Source: Prochlorococcus sp. AG-388-D03 (GTDB lineage Bacteria; Cyanobacteriota; Cyanobacteriia; PCC-6307; Cyanobiaceae). Taken from it: 41,967 nucleotides of DNA. Position 1 is the stretch's first letter. Each line of letters opens with the position of its first letter. Under the pieces are notes generated by a model. The model had not been told where the DNA came from. It did no database searches and saw only the letters and a program-made list of their open reading frames with translations. The DNA is taken from NCBI GenBank assembly GCA_003279875.1, contig QCGN01000010.1, positions 1 through 41,967 on the forward strand. The letters run 5' to 3'. Positions 8,883-18,068 of the stretch are shown one piece after another. Both the position numbers and the translations under genes were made by a program.

Positions 8883-10436
8883 TTAATGTAGAAAATGTCT
8901 TTTTTGGGTGAATATCATTGAAATTCCTTTTGAATCACACATCTTAATGCTTTCTTCATCCCTTATACTCCCTCCCGGCTGAATGATAGACCTTATTCCA
9001 TACTTATCTGCAAGTTCTACCGTATCTCCGAATGGAAAAAATCCATCGCTTGCTAAAACTCCTCCAAAATTTATTTTTTTGGCTGCTTCTAAAGCTATTT
9101 TTGAAGCACCAACCCTATTCATTTGTCCAGCCCCTATTCCAAGAGTTTGTTGATCTTTTGCAATCACAATTGCATTAGATTTAACATGTTTACAAATTTT
9201 CCAGGCAAATTTCAAATCTAAATATTCCTGTTCACTTGGATTTTTTTTAGTTACTGAAATCCAACTTTCAGATTTTTCTTCACTATCATCAGTGTCTTGA
9301 ACGAGTAATCCTCCCATTATTGATTTAGTAGAAGTTTGGTTCTTTTTTGGGATTTGATCTTTTGAAAACTTTAAAATTCTTAAATTCTTTTTGATTTTTA
9401 AAATTTCTAAAGCCTCTGCATCAAAAGATGGTGCTACGACGCATTCTAAGAAAATATCTTTAAGATTAATTGCGGTTTCATTGTCCACATTTGAATTAAA
9501 AGCAACTATTCCTCCAAATGCACTAACTGAGTCACATTCCAATGCATTCAAAAATGCTTGAGAGGCTGAATTACCAACAGAGGCACCACAAGGATTATTG
9601 TGTTTTAAGATGACAGATGCAAACCTGTCTGTTGTAAGTTCATCTTTCTCTTCATAGCCAAATTCTAAAACTGTTGAAATTGCTGACTCAAGATCCAATA
9701 GATTGTTATAACTTAATTCTTTCCCTTGTAACTGTTCTGCTGAGTTCCATCCAATATTATTAGAACCATACCAAAAAGCTTTTTGATGAGGATTTTCACC
9801 ATATCTTAAGGTTTTGATTAGTTGATAAGATTCAATATATTTGGAAGCTTGTAAACCTCTTTCTTTTCTTATCCAATTAGATATCGCAGTGTCATAGTCA
9901 GCTGTATGTTGAAAAGCTTCAAGGGCTAATTTGGCTTTATATGATTCTTTTAAATTCCCTTTTTTACTTTCTTCAAGAAATTCTTGATACTGTGAAGGAT
10001 CGACTAAAACAGAAACGTCTTTATGATTTTTAGCTGCAGAACGAATCATTGATGGTCCTCCGATATCAATATTTTCAATAGCATCTTCCCATTTAGATCC
10101 CTTTTCAACAGTTTTCTTAAAAGGATATAAATTGACAACTACTAATTCAATTAATTCAAGATCGTAAGCCTCAATGTCTTTTTTATGTTCATCATCTGTT
10201 CTTTTAGCTAATATCCCCCCGTGGATTTTCGGATGTAAAGTTTTAACTCTTCCTCCAAGAATTTCTGGAGAATTAGTAAAATCTGAGACTTTGATAACTG
10301 GAATTTTTGCCTCTATTAGATGTTTAGCAGTACCTCCACTTGATAGAATTTTATAATTAAATTTTTTTACCAATTCAGTACAAAATGGGATTATATTTTT
10401 TTTATCAGAGACACTTATTAGGGCTAATGGTGACAT
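8883..10436 (-). CDS. purH: Bifunctional AICAR transformylase/IMP cyclohydrolase
   Basis: Catalyses the last two steps of de novo IMP synthesis, using 10-formyl-THF. The N-terminal MGS-like IMP cyclohydrolase domain starts at ALISVSDKKNI and includes SSGGTAKHL and VSDFTNSPEILGGRVKTLHP. The C-terminal transformylase domain carries KHNNPCGASVG (catalytic Lys-His pair) and SDGFFPFGDTVELA. At 517 residues it is full length. It is transcribed alone; its stop abuts that of the DoxX gene, and it is divergent from the esterase gene by 33 bp. Confidence 0.98.
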   Translation of the reverse strand: MSPLALISVSDKKNIIPFCTELVKKFNYKILSSGGTAKHLIEAKIPVIKVSDFTNSPEILGGRVKTLHPKIHGGILAKRTDDEHKKDIEAYDLELIELVVVNLYPFKKTVEKGSKWEDAIENIDIGGPSMIRSAAKNHKDVSVLVDPSQYQEFLEESKKGNLKESYKAKLALEAFQHTADYDTAISNWIRKERGLQASKYIESYQLIKTLRYGENPHQKAFWYGSNNIGWNSAEQLQGKELSYNNLLDLESAISTVLEFGYEEKDELTTDRFASVILKHNNPCGASVGNSASQAFLNALECDSVSAFGGIVAFNSNVDNETAINLKDIFLECVVAPSFDAEALEILKIKKNLRILKFSKDQIPKKNQTSTKSIMGGLLVQDTDDSEEKSESWISVTKKNPSEQEYLDLKFAWKICKHVKSNAIVIAKDQQTLGIGAGQMNRVGASKIALEAAKKINFGGVLASDGFFPFGDTVELADKYGIRSIIQPGGSIRDEESIKMCDSKGISMIFTQKRHFLH

Positions 10437-10469
10437 TATTGAAAAGTTAACTTACTTAAGAATATAAAC

Positions 10470-11087
10470 ATGAAATATCATATTGATCATGAATTTGTCT
10501 CGATTAGTTCTCAAACCGCAACTCATAGACTAATTTTGCTACATGGCTGGGGAGCCGATGCAGATGACCTTTTAATATTTGGAAAGGAGATTATTGAAAA
10601 AATAAATCTTGATTTTGAGGTAATTTCTTTGAGGGCTCCTGGATTACATCCAAGTGGTCAGGGAAGACAGTGGTATAAATTATACCCCCATGATTGGAAG
10701 GAGGCTGAGGTTGAAGTAAATAAGCTTTTAGGTACATTAAAAAAATTTGATACTGATCAAATTCCTATTGGAAAAACAATTTTGTTGGGTTTTTCTCAGG
10801 GAGCCGCTATGGCAATTGATGCAGGATTTAAATTAAATTTAGGACTAATTGTTGCTTGTAGTGGTTATCCCCACCCAAACTGGGCCCCAGAAGAAAAATG
10901 CCCACCATTAATTGTTAGTCATGGTTTATTTGATGACGTGGTGCCTATAAATGCTTCAAGAATTATTCATGAAACGGTAAAAAGTAAGTCTCTTAAATTT
11001 TGTGAATTAATAGAATTTGATGGATCCCATCAAATTGATTTAAATTTAATTGATTTTATAAGATCAAATATAAAAAATATTTTTTAA
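10470..11087 (+). CDS. Small alpha/beta-hydrolase (phospholipase/carboxylesterase family)
   Basis: A 205-residue serine hydrolase of the carboxylesterase/acyl-protein thioesterase type. LLHGWGADADDLL supplies the oxyanion-hole region, GFSQGAAMAI the nucleophile elbow (Ser), SHGLFDDVVP the acid and DGSHQI the histidine, so the catalytic triad is intact. No signal peptide is seen, so it is probably cytosolic. Substrate unknown; the family acts on short acyl esters, lysophospholipids or acylated proteins. Its last 4 bp overlap the end of the convergent DUF3155 gene. Confidence 0.9.
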   Translation: MKYHIDHEFVSISSQTATHRLILLHGWGADADDLLIFGKEIIEKINLDFEVISLRAPGLHPSGQGRQWYKLYPHDWKEAEVEVNKLLGTLKKFDTDQIPIGKTILLGFSQGAAMAIDAGFKLNLGLIVACSGYPHPNWAPEEKCPPLIVSHGLFDDVVPINASRIIHETVKSKSLKFCELIEFDGSHQIDLNLIDFIRSNIKNIF

Positions 11088-11452
11088 ACGAAGGCATATT
11101 CGTATTCTTCAATCTCTTCCCAATCATCTGCAGTAAGTTCAAGACCTTCAAATATTTTTTCTTCCCCAATCCCCTCAACTACGACTTTTAGTGATGGAAA
11201 TAGAAAATGATTCTCTTCAGCATATTGAGCGCTAAATAAACCTTTTTCACCCCAAAAAAACCTATCAGTGGTATGTTCGTTTCTTCGAACATTGAAAACT
11301 GAAGGGGCAGATAACGCATTTTCAGCAATAAATCTTCTTGCAGCTGTTACTGGTTTATGTTTGCCGGTTTCGATATGATAAATAGGTACATGTGCCATTA
11401 CTCTTTGGCCAGCCAACCTTCTTCTGCTGATTCTTTTTCTCTTTTTTGACAT
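11084..11452 (-). CDS. DUF3155 family protein
   Basis: A 122-residue protein with a very basic N-terminus (KKRKRISRRRLAGQR), a central VTAARRFIAENAL segment, and an acidic C-terminus (LELTADDWEEIEEYEYAFV). It matches my recollection of the cyanobacterial DUF3155 family, which has no known function. The charge layout suggests nucleic-acid or ribosome contact, but that is only inference. It overlaps the esterase stop by 4 bp and has the longest intergenic region of the window (237 bp) upstream. Confidence 0.85.
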   Translation of the reverse strand: MSKKRKRISRRRLAGQRVMAHVPIYHIETGKHKPVTAARRFIAENALSAPSVFNVRRNEHTTDRFFWGEKGLFSAQYAEENHFLFPSLKVVVEGIGEEKIFEGLELTADDWEEIEEYEYAFV

Positions 11453-11479
11453 TGATTGGTACTCCTGAAATTATTAATT

Positions 11480-11508
11480 AGATTAGCCTTATTTATTTTT
11501 ACTAATCT
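11480..11508. repeat. Inverted repeat in the DUF3155/histidine kinase gap
   Basis: AGATTAG and CTAATCT, separated by 15 AT-rich bases, form a perfect 7-bp inverted repeat 28 bp before the DUF3155 start. It could be an operator or a leader hairpin for that gene. Only the symmetry is seen; no known factor is matched. Confidence 0.35.
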
Positions 11509-11597
11509 TATATCTGTGATTTTGAATTCACTTAAATTACATAGAGGACCCATCAACCCCTGATGTAGCTTAAAATATGATTAAATATTCATATTTA

Positions 11598-11618
11598 AGG
11601 CTGGCTAAAGTCAGACCT
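11598..11618. other. Stem-loop in the DUF3155/histidine kinase gap
   Basis: AGGCTGGC-TAAA-GTCAG(A)CCT folds into an 8-bp stem with one bulged A, one G-T pair and a 4-nt loop. It is the most GC-rich stretch of an otherwise AT-rich gap. A second short hairpin, CATCA-ACCCC-TGATG, lies at 11551-11565. They could belong to a small RNA, a terminator or the leader of the kinase gene; no long T-run follows directly. Confidence 0.35.
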
Positions 11619-11689
11619 CTTTATATATCTTAATACTTTTTTCATATTTTACAAGTCCTTTTTCAGATTTTTTTTAAATTTCACTAATT

Positions 11690-12826
11690 ATGAAGCTCTC
11701 AAAAAAATTTGAAGAATTAATCACAAAACAGCTAGAGAGTTTTGGTTGCTCAATGGGAGTAACTCATTTGGTTATGTATCTTGCGTCAGCTGAGAAAGAA
11801 ACTAAAGCATCTTTTGAAATGATTGGTCAATGGCCACAGATTGATAGGCTTTTAATATCAGTAGAAGACGATCCTTCACTAAAAGTTTCTTCTCCTAATA
11901 GAAGATGGTACCCGCTTCAAGAAAACGATATCCTTCTTGGTGTCCTTAGGGTAGAAACTGATTTGAAAGGGGGCAATTGGCCAGTATCTCTTGACTCTAG
12001 ATTAAAAGCACTTTCACTATCTTTAGCTAAATGCGTTTCTATTGAATTAGAACGTCAAAATAAAAATGAAGAAATCAATTATTTAAAAAATCAAGTCAAT
12101 GTCATAATCCATCAATTAAGGAATCCACTTGCAGCTCTTAGGACATATGCAAAACTACTAATAAAAAAACTTGGTTCAGATAATGACTCTATTGAAATAG
12201 TAGAACGCATGATAATAGAGCAAAAACAAATTAATCAATATATGGACTCTTTTGCTCAACTAAATTCACCTATTCAACTTCCAATAGAAATTGGAGAAGA
12301 GAGATTATTATTACCACCAAATTTAGATAATAAAAAGCTAATAACTGTTCAGAGTTTATTGAGGCCAATTTTAGAAAGGGGTAAAGCTAATGCGAACTTA
12401 GATAATAGAGATTGGACTGAACCTTCTCTTTGGCCAGATTGGACTTTATCCCCTTTAAAGGCTAAATATGCTGTAATTGCTGAAATTGTGGCTAATTTAT
12501 TAGAAAATGCGTTTAAATATGCCCAAAAAGATGCTGAGATTGGACTCGCCATTACGAGTAAAGGTCTGTGCATATTTGATAATGGTAAAAAAATAACCAA
12601 AATTGAAAATGAGAAAATTTTTCAAAAAGGCTTTAGAGGATCTGCAGCTAAGAAGAAAGATGGCACTGGTGTGGGACTTTTTTTAGCGAGGAAATTAGCA
12701 AAACAAATTGGAGGAGAGTTGAGATTGATTGAAAACTCCTCAGTTAATGATCTTAAGGATTTAAAAAATTTTAAGATGACAAATATTTTTTATTTAGAAC
12801 TTCCTATAAAAGAATTGCATTCATAA
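11690..12826 (+). CDS. Hik2/CSK-like sensor histidine kinase
   Basis: A 378-residue soluble kinase without transmembrane helices. Residues 1-120 look like a degenerate GAF-type sensor domain. The H-box is IIHQLRNPLAALRTYAKLL with the phosphoacceptor His141, followed by an HATPase domain with the N-box VANLLENAFKYA and the G-box GTGVGLFLARKLAKQIGG. The H-box HQLRNPLAALRT closely resembles that of cyanobacterial Hik2 and plastid CSK, which sense redox or ionic state and act on Rre1/RppA-type regulators. No response regulator is adjacent, so it is an orphan. The end overlaps the convergent cobS by 23 bp. Confidence 0.87.
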   Translation: MKLSKKFEELITKQLESFGCSMGVTHLVMYLASAEKETKASFEMIGQWPQIDRLLISVEDDPSLKVSSPNRRWYPLQENDILLGVLRVETDLKGGNWPVSLDSRLKALSLSLAKCVSIELERQNKNEEINYLKNQVNVIIHQLRNPLAALRTYAKLLIKKLGSDNDSIEIVERMIIEQKQINQYMDSFAQLNSPIQLPIEIGEERLLLPPNLDNKKLITVQSLLRPILERGKANANLDNRDWTEPSLWPDWTLSPLKAKYAVIAEIVANLLENAFKYAQKDAEIGLAITSKGLCIFDNGKKITKIENEKIFQKGFRGSAAKKKDGTGVGLFLARKLAKQIGGELRLIENSSVNDLKDLKNFKMTNIFYLELPIKELHS

Positions 12827-13544
12827 ATAACATTGCAGTTTCGACTAGTACAACACTAGCACCGCAGGCATCTCCATTGAAGCCTCCAATTTTATTCCCC
12901 AGTATGTTTGGAATAGAATAACTAAAAAGAATGCCAATCAAAATTAAAAATAAAAATTTAATTAATATTGCTTGGGAGGTAATTGAAACTAATTGGTATA
13001 AAATAAAAATTAAAAGAAAAATAATGGAAATAAAAGATTCTTTTTTAAATCCATTCCAAAACTTTTTGTGACTAATAGATTTTTTCTTATAACTCATATA
13101 TTTAAACTTTTCTATAAAAAACAAATTTGAAAATCTTCCCCAAAATAAGCATATTGGCAAAACAATAATTATTTGGGTTTGAATTTTGAGTATGCAAGCA
13201 ATCTGAATTAAAGTTATAAAAACTAAGGATTGAACCCCAAAGGATCCAACTTTACTGTCTTTCATAGCTCTTAAACGTTTCTTTTTACCGGCAAAAATAC
13301 CATCGAAAGTATCCATTAAACCATCGAGGTGTAGACCCCCAGTAATTAAATATCCTGAAGCTAAACAAATTAATGCAGAAGCATAAATGGACCAAGAATT
13401 TGCTCTTAAAAAAATAAAAATATAACTCTGTATTGTTCCAATAAAAAATCCCAAAGGTGGTGCAAATTGTGCAATATTTTTAAATTCGGGATTAATTAAA
13501 GGTATCTTTGGAAATGTCGTATAGAAAATCCAAGATCCTGCCAA
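12804..13544 (-). CDS. cobS: Adenosylcobinamide-GDP ribazoletransferase (cobalamin synthase)
   Basis: Membrane enzyme joining the lower nucleotide loop to adenosylcobinamide-GDP. GGLHLDGLMDTFDGIFAG with KRLRAMKDSKVGSFGV are the CobS signatures (Asp-rich metal site), and NKIGGFNGDACGA closes the protein. It has about six hydrophobic segments and 246 residues, the usual size. The start used is TTG at 13544; an in-frame stop lies three codons upstream and no ATG is available, so the N-terminus is only slightly uncertain. Prochlorococcus is known to make pseudocobalamin, so adenine rather than DMB would be the lower base here (established knowledge plus inference). Confidence 0.93.
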   Translation of the reverse strand: MAGSWIFYTTFPKIPLINPEFKNIAQFAPPLGFFIGTIQSYIFIFLRANSWSIYASALICLASGYLITGGLHLDGLMDTFDGIFAGKKKRLRAMKDSKVGSFGVQSLVFITLIQIACILKIQTQIIIVLPICLFWGRFSNLFFIEKFKYMSYKKKSISHKKFWNGFKKESFISIIFLLIFILYQLVSITSQAILIKFLFLILIGILFSYSIPNILGNKIGGFNGDACGASVVLVETAMLFMNAILL

Positions 13545-13642
13545 ATTTTTAATTAAATATTTTTTGATGAGATAAAAATAGATTCAATATTAAATAATAG
13601 GGTAGATTATTAAAAAAGGATCAAAAAATTTTATAAATTATC

Positions 13643-14761
13643 GTGTTTGAATTTAAAGTTTCATCAATTTGTCGTAATACAGAAGCTAGAACTGGTGTAT
13701 TTCATACTCCAAATGGTCTAGTTAGGACTCCTAGATTCATGCCAGTAGGTACTTTAGCAACGGTTAAAGGTATCTCCTCTAAACAGTTGAAATCTACTGG
13801 TTCAGAAATGATTCTTTCTAATACTTTCCATCTTCATCTGCAGCCTGGTGAAAAACTTATCAAAGAAGCAGGTGGAATTCATAAATTTATGAATTGGGAT
13901 AAACCTATACTTACGGATTCTGGGGGATATCAAGTTTTTAGTTTAGCTAAACTAAACAATATTACAAATAAAGGAGTGGAATTTAAAAATCCTAGAGATG
14001 GGAGTCATGTTTTTTTGTCTCCTGATAAAGTAATGCAGATTCAGATGGATCTTGGTTCTGATATCGCGATGGCTTTTGACCATTGTCCTCCTCATACAGC
14101 GACTGAAAATGATATTCAAGACTCCCTAGATCGTACACATTTATGGTTGGAAAGATGTGTTCAAACTCATAAAAAATCTAATCAAGCACTATTTGGGATT
14201 GTGCAAGGGGGACGATATCCAAAACTAAGAGAACTTAGTGCTAAATTTACCAGCTCTTTCGATTTACCTGGAATTGCAGTAGGAGGAGTTAGTGTTGGAG
14301 AGTCACTTGACCAAATTCATAACGTTATTAATTTTGTACCAAAATTTTTACCTAGAGATAAACCGAGATACTTAATGGGTATAGGCTCCTTACAGGAAAT
14401 TACAATTGCGATTGCAAAAGGATTCGATCTGTTTGATTGTGTTTTACCAACAAGATTAGGGAGGCATGGCACAGCCTTTTTTAATGATGAAAGATGGAAT
14501 ATACGAAATGCACGTTTTAAAAATGATTTCTCTCCAATAGATAAAACTTGTAAATGTGAAACTTGTAAATCTTATTCTCGTGCATACTTGCATCATTTAG
14601 TGAGAAATGATGAAATATTAGGTCTCACTCTTATTAGTCTGCATAATATTTCTCATCTAATACGATTTACAAACGCAATTTCTGCCGCAATTAAAGATAA
14701 TTGTTTTACAATAGATTTCGCTCCTTGGAAAAGATCCTCTATTGCTCACCATACATGGTAA
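13643..14761 (+). CDS. tgt: tRNA-guanine transglycosylase (queuine/preQ1)
   Basis: Exchanges the wobble guanine of GUN-anticodon tRNAs for preQ1 in queuosine synthesis. Seen: [27 protein letters not shown] (general acid/base Asp), [31 protein letters not shown] (nucleophile Asp), and the zinc site CKCETC with a following HH. At 372 residues it is full length. The start is GTG at 13643; no ATG lies between it and the conserved N-terminal [11 protein letters not shown]. psbK follows 34 bp downstream on the same strand and may be co-transcribed. Confidence 0.97.
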   Translation: MFEFKVSSICRNTEARTGVFHTPNGLVRTPRFMPVGTLATVKGISSKQLKSTGSEMILSNTFHLHLQPGEKLIKEAGGIHKFMNWDKPILTDSGGYQVFSLAKLNNITNKGVEFKNPRDGSHVFLSPDKVMQIQMDLGSDIAMAFDHCPPHTATENDIQDSLDRTHLWLERCVQTHKKSNQALFGIVQGGRYPKLRELSAKFTSSFDLPGIAVGGVSVGESLDQIHNVINFVPKFLPRDKPRYLMGIGSLQEITIAIAKGFDLFDCVLPTRLGRHGTAFFNDERWNIRNARFKNDFSPIDKTCKCETCKSYSRAYLHHLVRNDEILGLTLISLHNISHLIRFTNAISAAIKDNCFTIDFAPWKRSSIAHHTW

Positions 14762-14795
14762 CGTCTTAAGATAATTAATTAATTTTATTAAGAAG

Positions 14796-14936
14796 GTGCT
14801 AACTCTTTTAAATACATTCGCTGAATTGCCTGAAGCATATAAGGCTTTCGCTCCAACCGTTGATGTTCTTCCTTTAATACCATTATTTTTCTTTTTATTA
14901 GTATTTGTTTGGCAAGCTGCAGTTGGATTTAAATAA
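14796..14936 (+). CDS. psbK: Photosystem II reaction center protein K
   Basis: A 46-residue PsbK precursor starting at GTG with AGAAG just before it. The sequence has the conserved [18 protein letters not shown] and ends [10 protein letters not shown], the hallmark of PsbK. There is one transmembrane helix, and the first residues ([14 protein letters not shown]) form the leader that is trimmed in the mature protein. PsbK sits at the PSII periphery near CP43 and helps dimer stability and pigment binding. It lies between tgt and the convergent oxidoreductase. Confidence 0.95.
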   Translation: MLTLLNTFAELPEAYKAFAPTVDVLPLIPLFFFLLVFVWQAAVGFK

Positions 14937-14951
14937 AAAACTATTTATATA

Positions 14952-15956
14952 TTAAATAGGTATTTCAAGTGATATTGCATCACCTGAGTTTTCTACTGCG
15001 CACTCAATAAAATCTGCAATTTTTAATGCCCTTGAGGCTTGTTCTCCATCTACCTCTGGAGATTCTTTACCTTGCACGCATTTCAGAAAATGTTCTAGTT
15101 CGGCATATAAAGGTTCTATAGAGGTTGTGCTTACTTCTTCAACATATCCATCATTTCTATAGACTAATTCTCCATGTTCCGCTGTATAAGATTCATGAGC
15201 TTTTCTATGGATTTGCAGAGAATGATTTAAGAAGTCAGTTTCAACAAGACCATTTTGGCAATGTGCACTTAAACTCCTGATTTTTTTATGACTCATTTTG
15301 CTAGCAGTCAAGCTTGCAATAATATTGTTGTTGAAAACTAAAGTAGCATTTACATAATCTATTAAGCCATCACTATTTCTTCCTCCGACAGCGGCTAATT
15401 TCTGTATTCTTGAATTAACTAATTCAAGAACTAGATCAATATCATGAATCATTAAATCCATAACTACAGATACATCATTTGCTCTGTCAGCGTGAGGACT
15501 GTGTCTTCTTGCTTCTAAAACAACAATTTCTTCATTTTGAACGATTTTATTTAACTCTCTAAAAGCAGGATTAAATCTTTCAATATGTCCAACTTGTAAG
15601 AGACAATTACCAATTTTGGAAGCATTTATTAAAGATTTTGCCTCTAACTCATTTGCTGCGATAGGTTTTTCAATGAGAACATTAACGCCTGCTTCAAGAC
15701 AATCTAGGCCTACTTTATGATGCAGAAGTGTAGGCACAGCAATACAAATTGCATCAACTTTAGAAATTAGATCATGATAATCTTTGAACCATTCACATTG
15801 AAATTGCTCTATGGCTAATTTACCTCTGGCTTCGTTTGGATCGGCAACTCCCACTAAATCTGCATCTTTGAGCAAACTAAGCACGCGTGCATGATGCCAT
15901 CCCATATTTCCTATCCCAATGACTCCAACCTTTACTGAGGATGAGGTTGGTTTCAT
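14952..15956 (-). CDS. Gfo/Idh/MocA family NAD(P)-dependent oxidoreductase
   Basis: A 334-residue sugar or sugar-nucleotide dehydrogenase-like protein. The N-terminal Rossmann fold carries GVIGIGNMGWHHARVL. The EKP motif is in VLIEKPIAANE, and the DLMIHDIDLVLEL helix holds the conserved His and Asp of the active site. It resembles UDP-sugar 3-dehydrogenases of the WlbA type (MIHDIDL), so a role in cell-surface sugars is possible, but no glycan genes are adjacent and the substrate is unknown. It is transcribed alone, 49 bp downstream of the CNNM gene on the same strand. Confidence 0.88.
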   Translation of the reverse strand: MKPTSSSVKVGVIGIGNMGWHHARVLSLLKDADLVGVADPNEARGKLAIEQFQCEWFKDYHDLISKVDAICIAVPTLLHHKVGLDCLEAGVNVLIEKPIAANELEAKSLINASKIGNCLLQVGHIERFNPAFRELNKIVQNEEIVVLEARRHSPHADRANDVSVVMDLMIHDIDLVLELVNSRIQKLAAVGGRNSDGLIDYVNATLVFNNNIIASLTASKMSHKKIRSLSAHCQNGLVETDFLNHSLQIHRKAHESYTAEHGELVYRNDGYVEEVSTTSIEPLYAELEHFLKCVQGKESPEVDGEQASRALKIADFIECAVENSGDAISLEIPI

Positions 15957-16005
15957 ATCTTATAGTCCATGTATATTTAGTTATTATCCATCATTGGATG
16001 TCAAT

Positions 16006-17274
16006 TTAACCTTTTGGCAGAAATATTTTTACACGATCAATTTTGGGACCTGACATTGAAATTATTTCAAATTTAATATTTTTAAAATCTAAACTATCTC
16101 CAATTTTTGGAACCATTTGAAATTTTTCAAGAAGAAAACCTGCAAGTGTATGATAATCAGCTCCCTCTGGAAGAAAACATCCCAACTTTTTGTTGATTTC
16201 TATTATTTCTGCTTTGCCAGCAATTGACCACTTCATCGATAAATTATCTAACATTTTCATATCAGAATATATTCTGCTTTTCAGCATTTCTTCTCCAACA
16301 ATTTCTCCAGTAAGATCAGCTGCAGTAATAAGTCCCTCTGTCCCACCGTGTTCATCGACAACTAGTAAAAATGGATTGTAATCTCTAACTAGAGGTAATA
16401 TTTCTGCTAATGAGCATGTCTCTATTACTTTTGTAACAGGCAAAAGGAAAGGTTCTAATAATGTATTAGCTTCCATTTCGCTCTTAGATATTGGTTTTGC
16501 TAAATAACGTAAATCTAAAACTCCTAAAACATCATCTAGTGAATCACCTATTACAAAAAATCGAGCATGCCTTGTCTTATCAACCTGTTTCATAAGTTCA
16601 GCAAAAGTAATATTTTTTGGCAAAGTTACCATTTCAGATCTTGGAATCATTACTTCTTTAACTTGAGTATCCTTTAAAGCAAAAACACCTTCTAAGATGT
16701 TTTTCTCATCAGGCTTTAATCCTGTGACATTGTCTGTCTCTATTAATGTTTCTAATTCTCCCGCTGATAATACTGAATTTAATGAATCCCATTTGTTGTT
16801 TAAATTAAATAATCTTAAGCAAGCACTTGCAAAAAATTCGATTACGGAGACAACAGGTTGCATCCCTTTGCGAACTGCATCAAAAATTGTAGTTAATCTC
16901 AATGCAGCTGACTCTGGATTGTTAATTACTAATGCTTTAGGAATAAGACCTGAAATCAGCGTGACTACAAGTACTATGAATAAAAATAATAAAAGATCAT
17001 ATATTCGATTTGAAATTTTAGTTTCGTTCCAAAAATTATTAGCCAAGCCTTTACTTAACCAACCAATAGCTATAAGAGAAATTGTCACCCCAAATTGAGA
17101 AGCTATTAAGGAAGATCTGAATCTTTTTTGAATTTTTAAAATAGAAAATGCTCCTTTTCTTTTCTCTTCTATCAGTCTTAAAACTTTACTTGGTCTTATT
17201 AATAAAAATGATAGTTCACTTGCAGCAAAAAAAGCTGGAAAAATTAAAAGTAAGAAGAGTAAAGTTATTTTCAT
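16006..17274 (-). CDS. CNNM/DUF21-CBS domain membrane protein (hemolysin C-like)
   Basis: A 422-residue protein with an N-terminal DUF21/CNNM transmembrane domain of 3-4 helices (residues 1-140, with SELSFLLIRPSKVL and SGLIPKALVI). A tandem CBS pair follows (about 205-330, with VKEVMIPRSEMV and FLLVVDEHGGTEGLIT), then a CorC_HlyC domain with GADYHTLAGFLLEKF. Family members are linked to magnesium or cobalt export; the hemolysin name is historical. It lies 18 bp downstream of the CAT tRNA and may be co-transcribed with it. Confidence 0.9.
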   Translation of the reverse strand: MKITLLFLLLIFPAFFAASELSFLLIRPSKVLRLIEEKRKGAFSILKIQKRFRSSLIASQFGVTISLIAIGWLSKGLANNFWNETKISNRIYDLLLFLFIVLVVTLISGLIPKALVINNPESAALRLTTIFDAVRKGMQPVVSVIEFFASACLRLFNLNNKWDSLNSVLSAGELETLIETDNVTGLKPDEKNILEGVFALKDTQVKEVMIPRSEMVTLPKNITFAELMKQVDKTRHARFFVIGDSLDDVLGVLDLRYLAKPISKSEMEANTLLEPFLLPVTKVIETCSLAEILPLVRDYNPFLLVVDEHGGTEGLITAADLTGEIVGEEMLKSRIYSDMKMLDNLSMKWSIAGKAEIIEINKKLGCFLPEGADYHTLAGFLLEKFQMVPKIGDSLDFKNIKFEIISMSGPKIDRVKIFLPKG

Positions 17275-17292
17275 TCGATAACAAATTAGTGA

Positions 17293-17365
17293 TGGGGGTG
17301 GCGAGGATCGAACTCGCCTTAGCCAAATTATGAGTTTGGTGCATTCACCAGATTGCTACACCCCC
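17293..17365 (-). tRNA. trnM-CAT: tRNA with CAT anticodon, probably elongator tRNA-Met
   Basis: The reverse complement forms a full cloverleaf: acceptor GGGGGTG/CACCCCC, a 3-bp D stem with loop ATCTGGTGAA, anticodon stem CCAAA/TTTGG with loop CTCATAA (CAT), T stem GCGAG/CTCGC with loop TTCGATC, and discriminator A. The normal first base pair and AT-rich anticodon stem exclude initiator tRNA. A lysidine-modified tRNA-Ile is the alternative; it lacks the C4-G69 and C5-G68 pairs usual for that species, so Met is favoured. The fold is certain; the identity is less so. Confidence 0.9.
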
Positions 17366-17504
17366 AGAGTTTTGTAGTAATGATTAATTACATTCAACTT
17401 ACATACAATATAAAAATAATATTTCAAAAAGCACCAACTTAGTAAGTTTTTGTGAGATTTCTTTTTTTTCTCCTAATCTTGAAATATAAGCTGAATTTAC
17501 ATTA

Positions 17505-18065
17505 ATGAAAAATTTTGTGCAGAACAAGAATATAAATAAGGATAATTTGTTAAAACTTTTAATTGAAAAATCTTATAAGAAAGGTAACTTTACTTTGGCA
17601 TCTGGTAAACAAAGTGCTCATTATCTAAATTGCAAACCTGTATCCTTGAATGGCACAGGTTTGCAATTAATTAGTGATTTGTTTTTAGAGTTAATGGATC
17701 CAAGCTCCAAAGCTGTGGCTGGATTGACTTTAGGCGCCGATCCTTTGGTGAGTGGTGTAATCGTAATGGCTGCTTCTAGAGGATTATTACTTGATGCTTT
17801 AATCATCAGGAAAGAAATTAAGGAACATGGAACAAAGGCTGGATTAGAGGGCCCTATATTAGAGGAGGGGACTGTTGTAACTGTCTTGGAAGATGTTGTG
17901 ACTACTGCTGGATCAGCTATTAAAGCAATTAATAAGTTACGGGAAAATAATTTTTTAGTTAAAGAAGTTTTGTCTATTGTTGACAGAAAAGAAGGAGGTT
18001 ATGAAGCCTTGCAAGAACAAAATATAAAATTAAAAAGCTTATTTTCAATAGAAGACTTTGTCTAA
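17505..18065 (+). CDS. pyrE: Orotate phosphoribosyltransferase
   Basis: Transfers PRPP ribose-phosphate to orotate, giving OMP in pyrimidine synthesis. [17 protein letters not shown] is the N-terminal substrate signature, [13 protein letters not shown] the PP loop, [17 protein letters not shown] the flexible catalytic loop, and [18 protein letters not shown] the PRPP-binding motif. It has 186 residues, the normal length. The ygfZ-like gene begins 3 bp after its stop, so the two form an operon. The gap upstream to the divergent tRNA is 139 bp of AT-rich sequence with no clear element. Confidence 0.97.
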   Translation: MKNFVQNKNINKDNLLKLLIEKSYKKGNFTLASGKQSAHYLNCKPVSLNGTGLQLISDLFLELMDPSSKAVAGLTLGADPLVSGVIVMAASRGLLLDALIIRKEIKEHGTKAGLEGPILEEGTVVTVLEDVVTTAGSAIKAINKLRENNFLVKEVLSIVDRKEGGYEALQEQNIKLKSLFSIEDFV

Positions 18066-18068
18066 ACA

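Noticed and set aside
16697..17098. 133-codon open frame on the plus strand
   Set aside because: It lies wholly antisense to the well-supported CNNM/CBS gene, has low-complexity composition and no domain; a shadow frame.
17293..17365. tRNA-Ile(CAT, lysidine) identity
   Set aside because: The acceptor stem lacks the C4-G69 and C5-G68 pairs usual for that tRNA; Met is more likely, though not proven.
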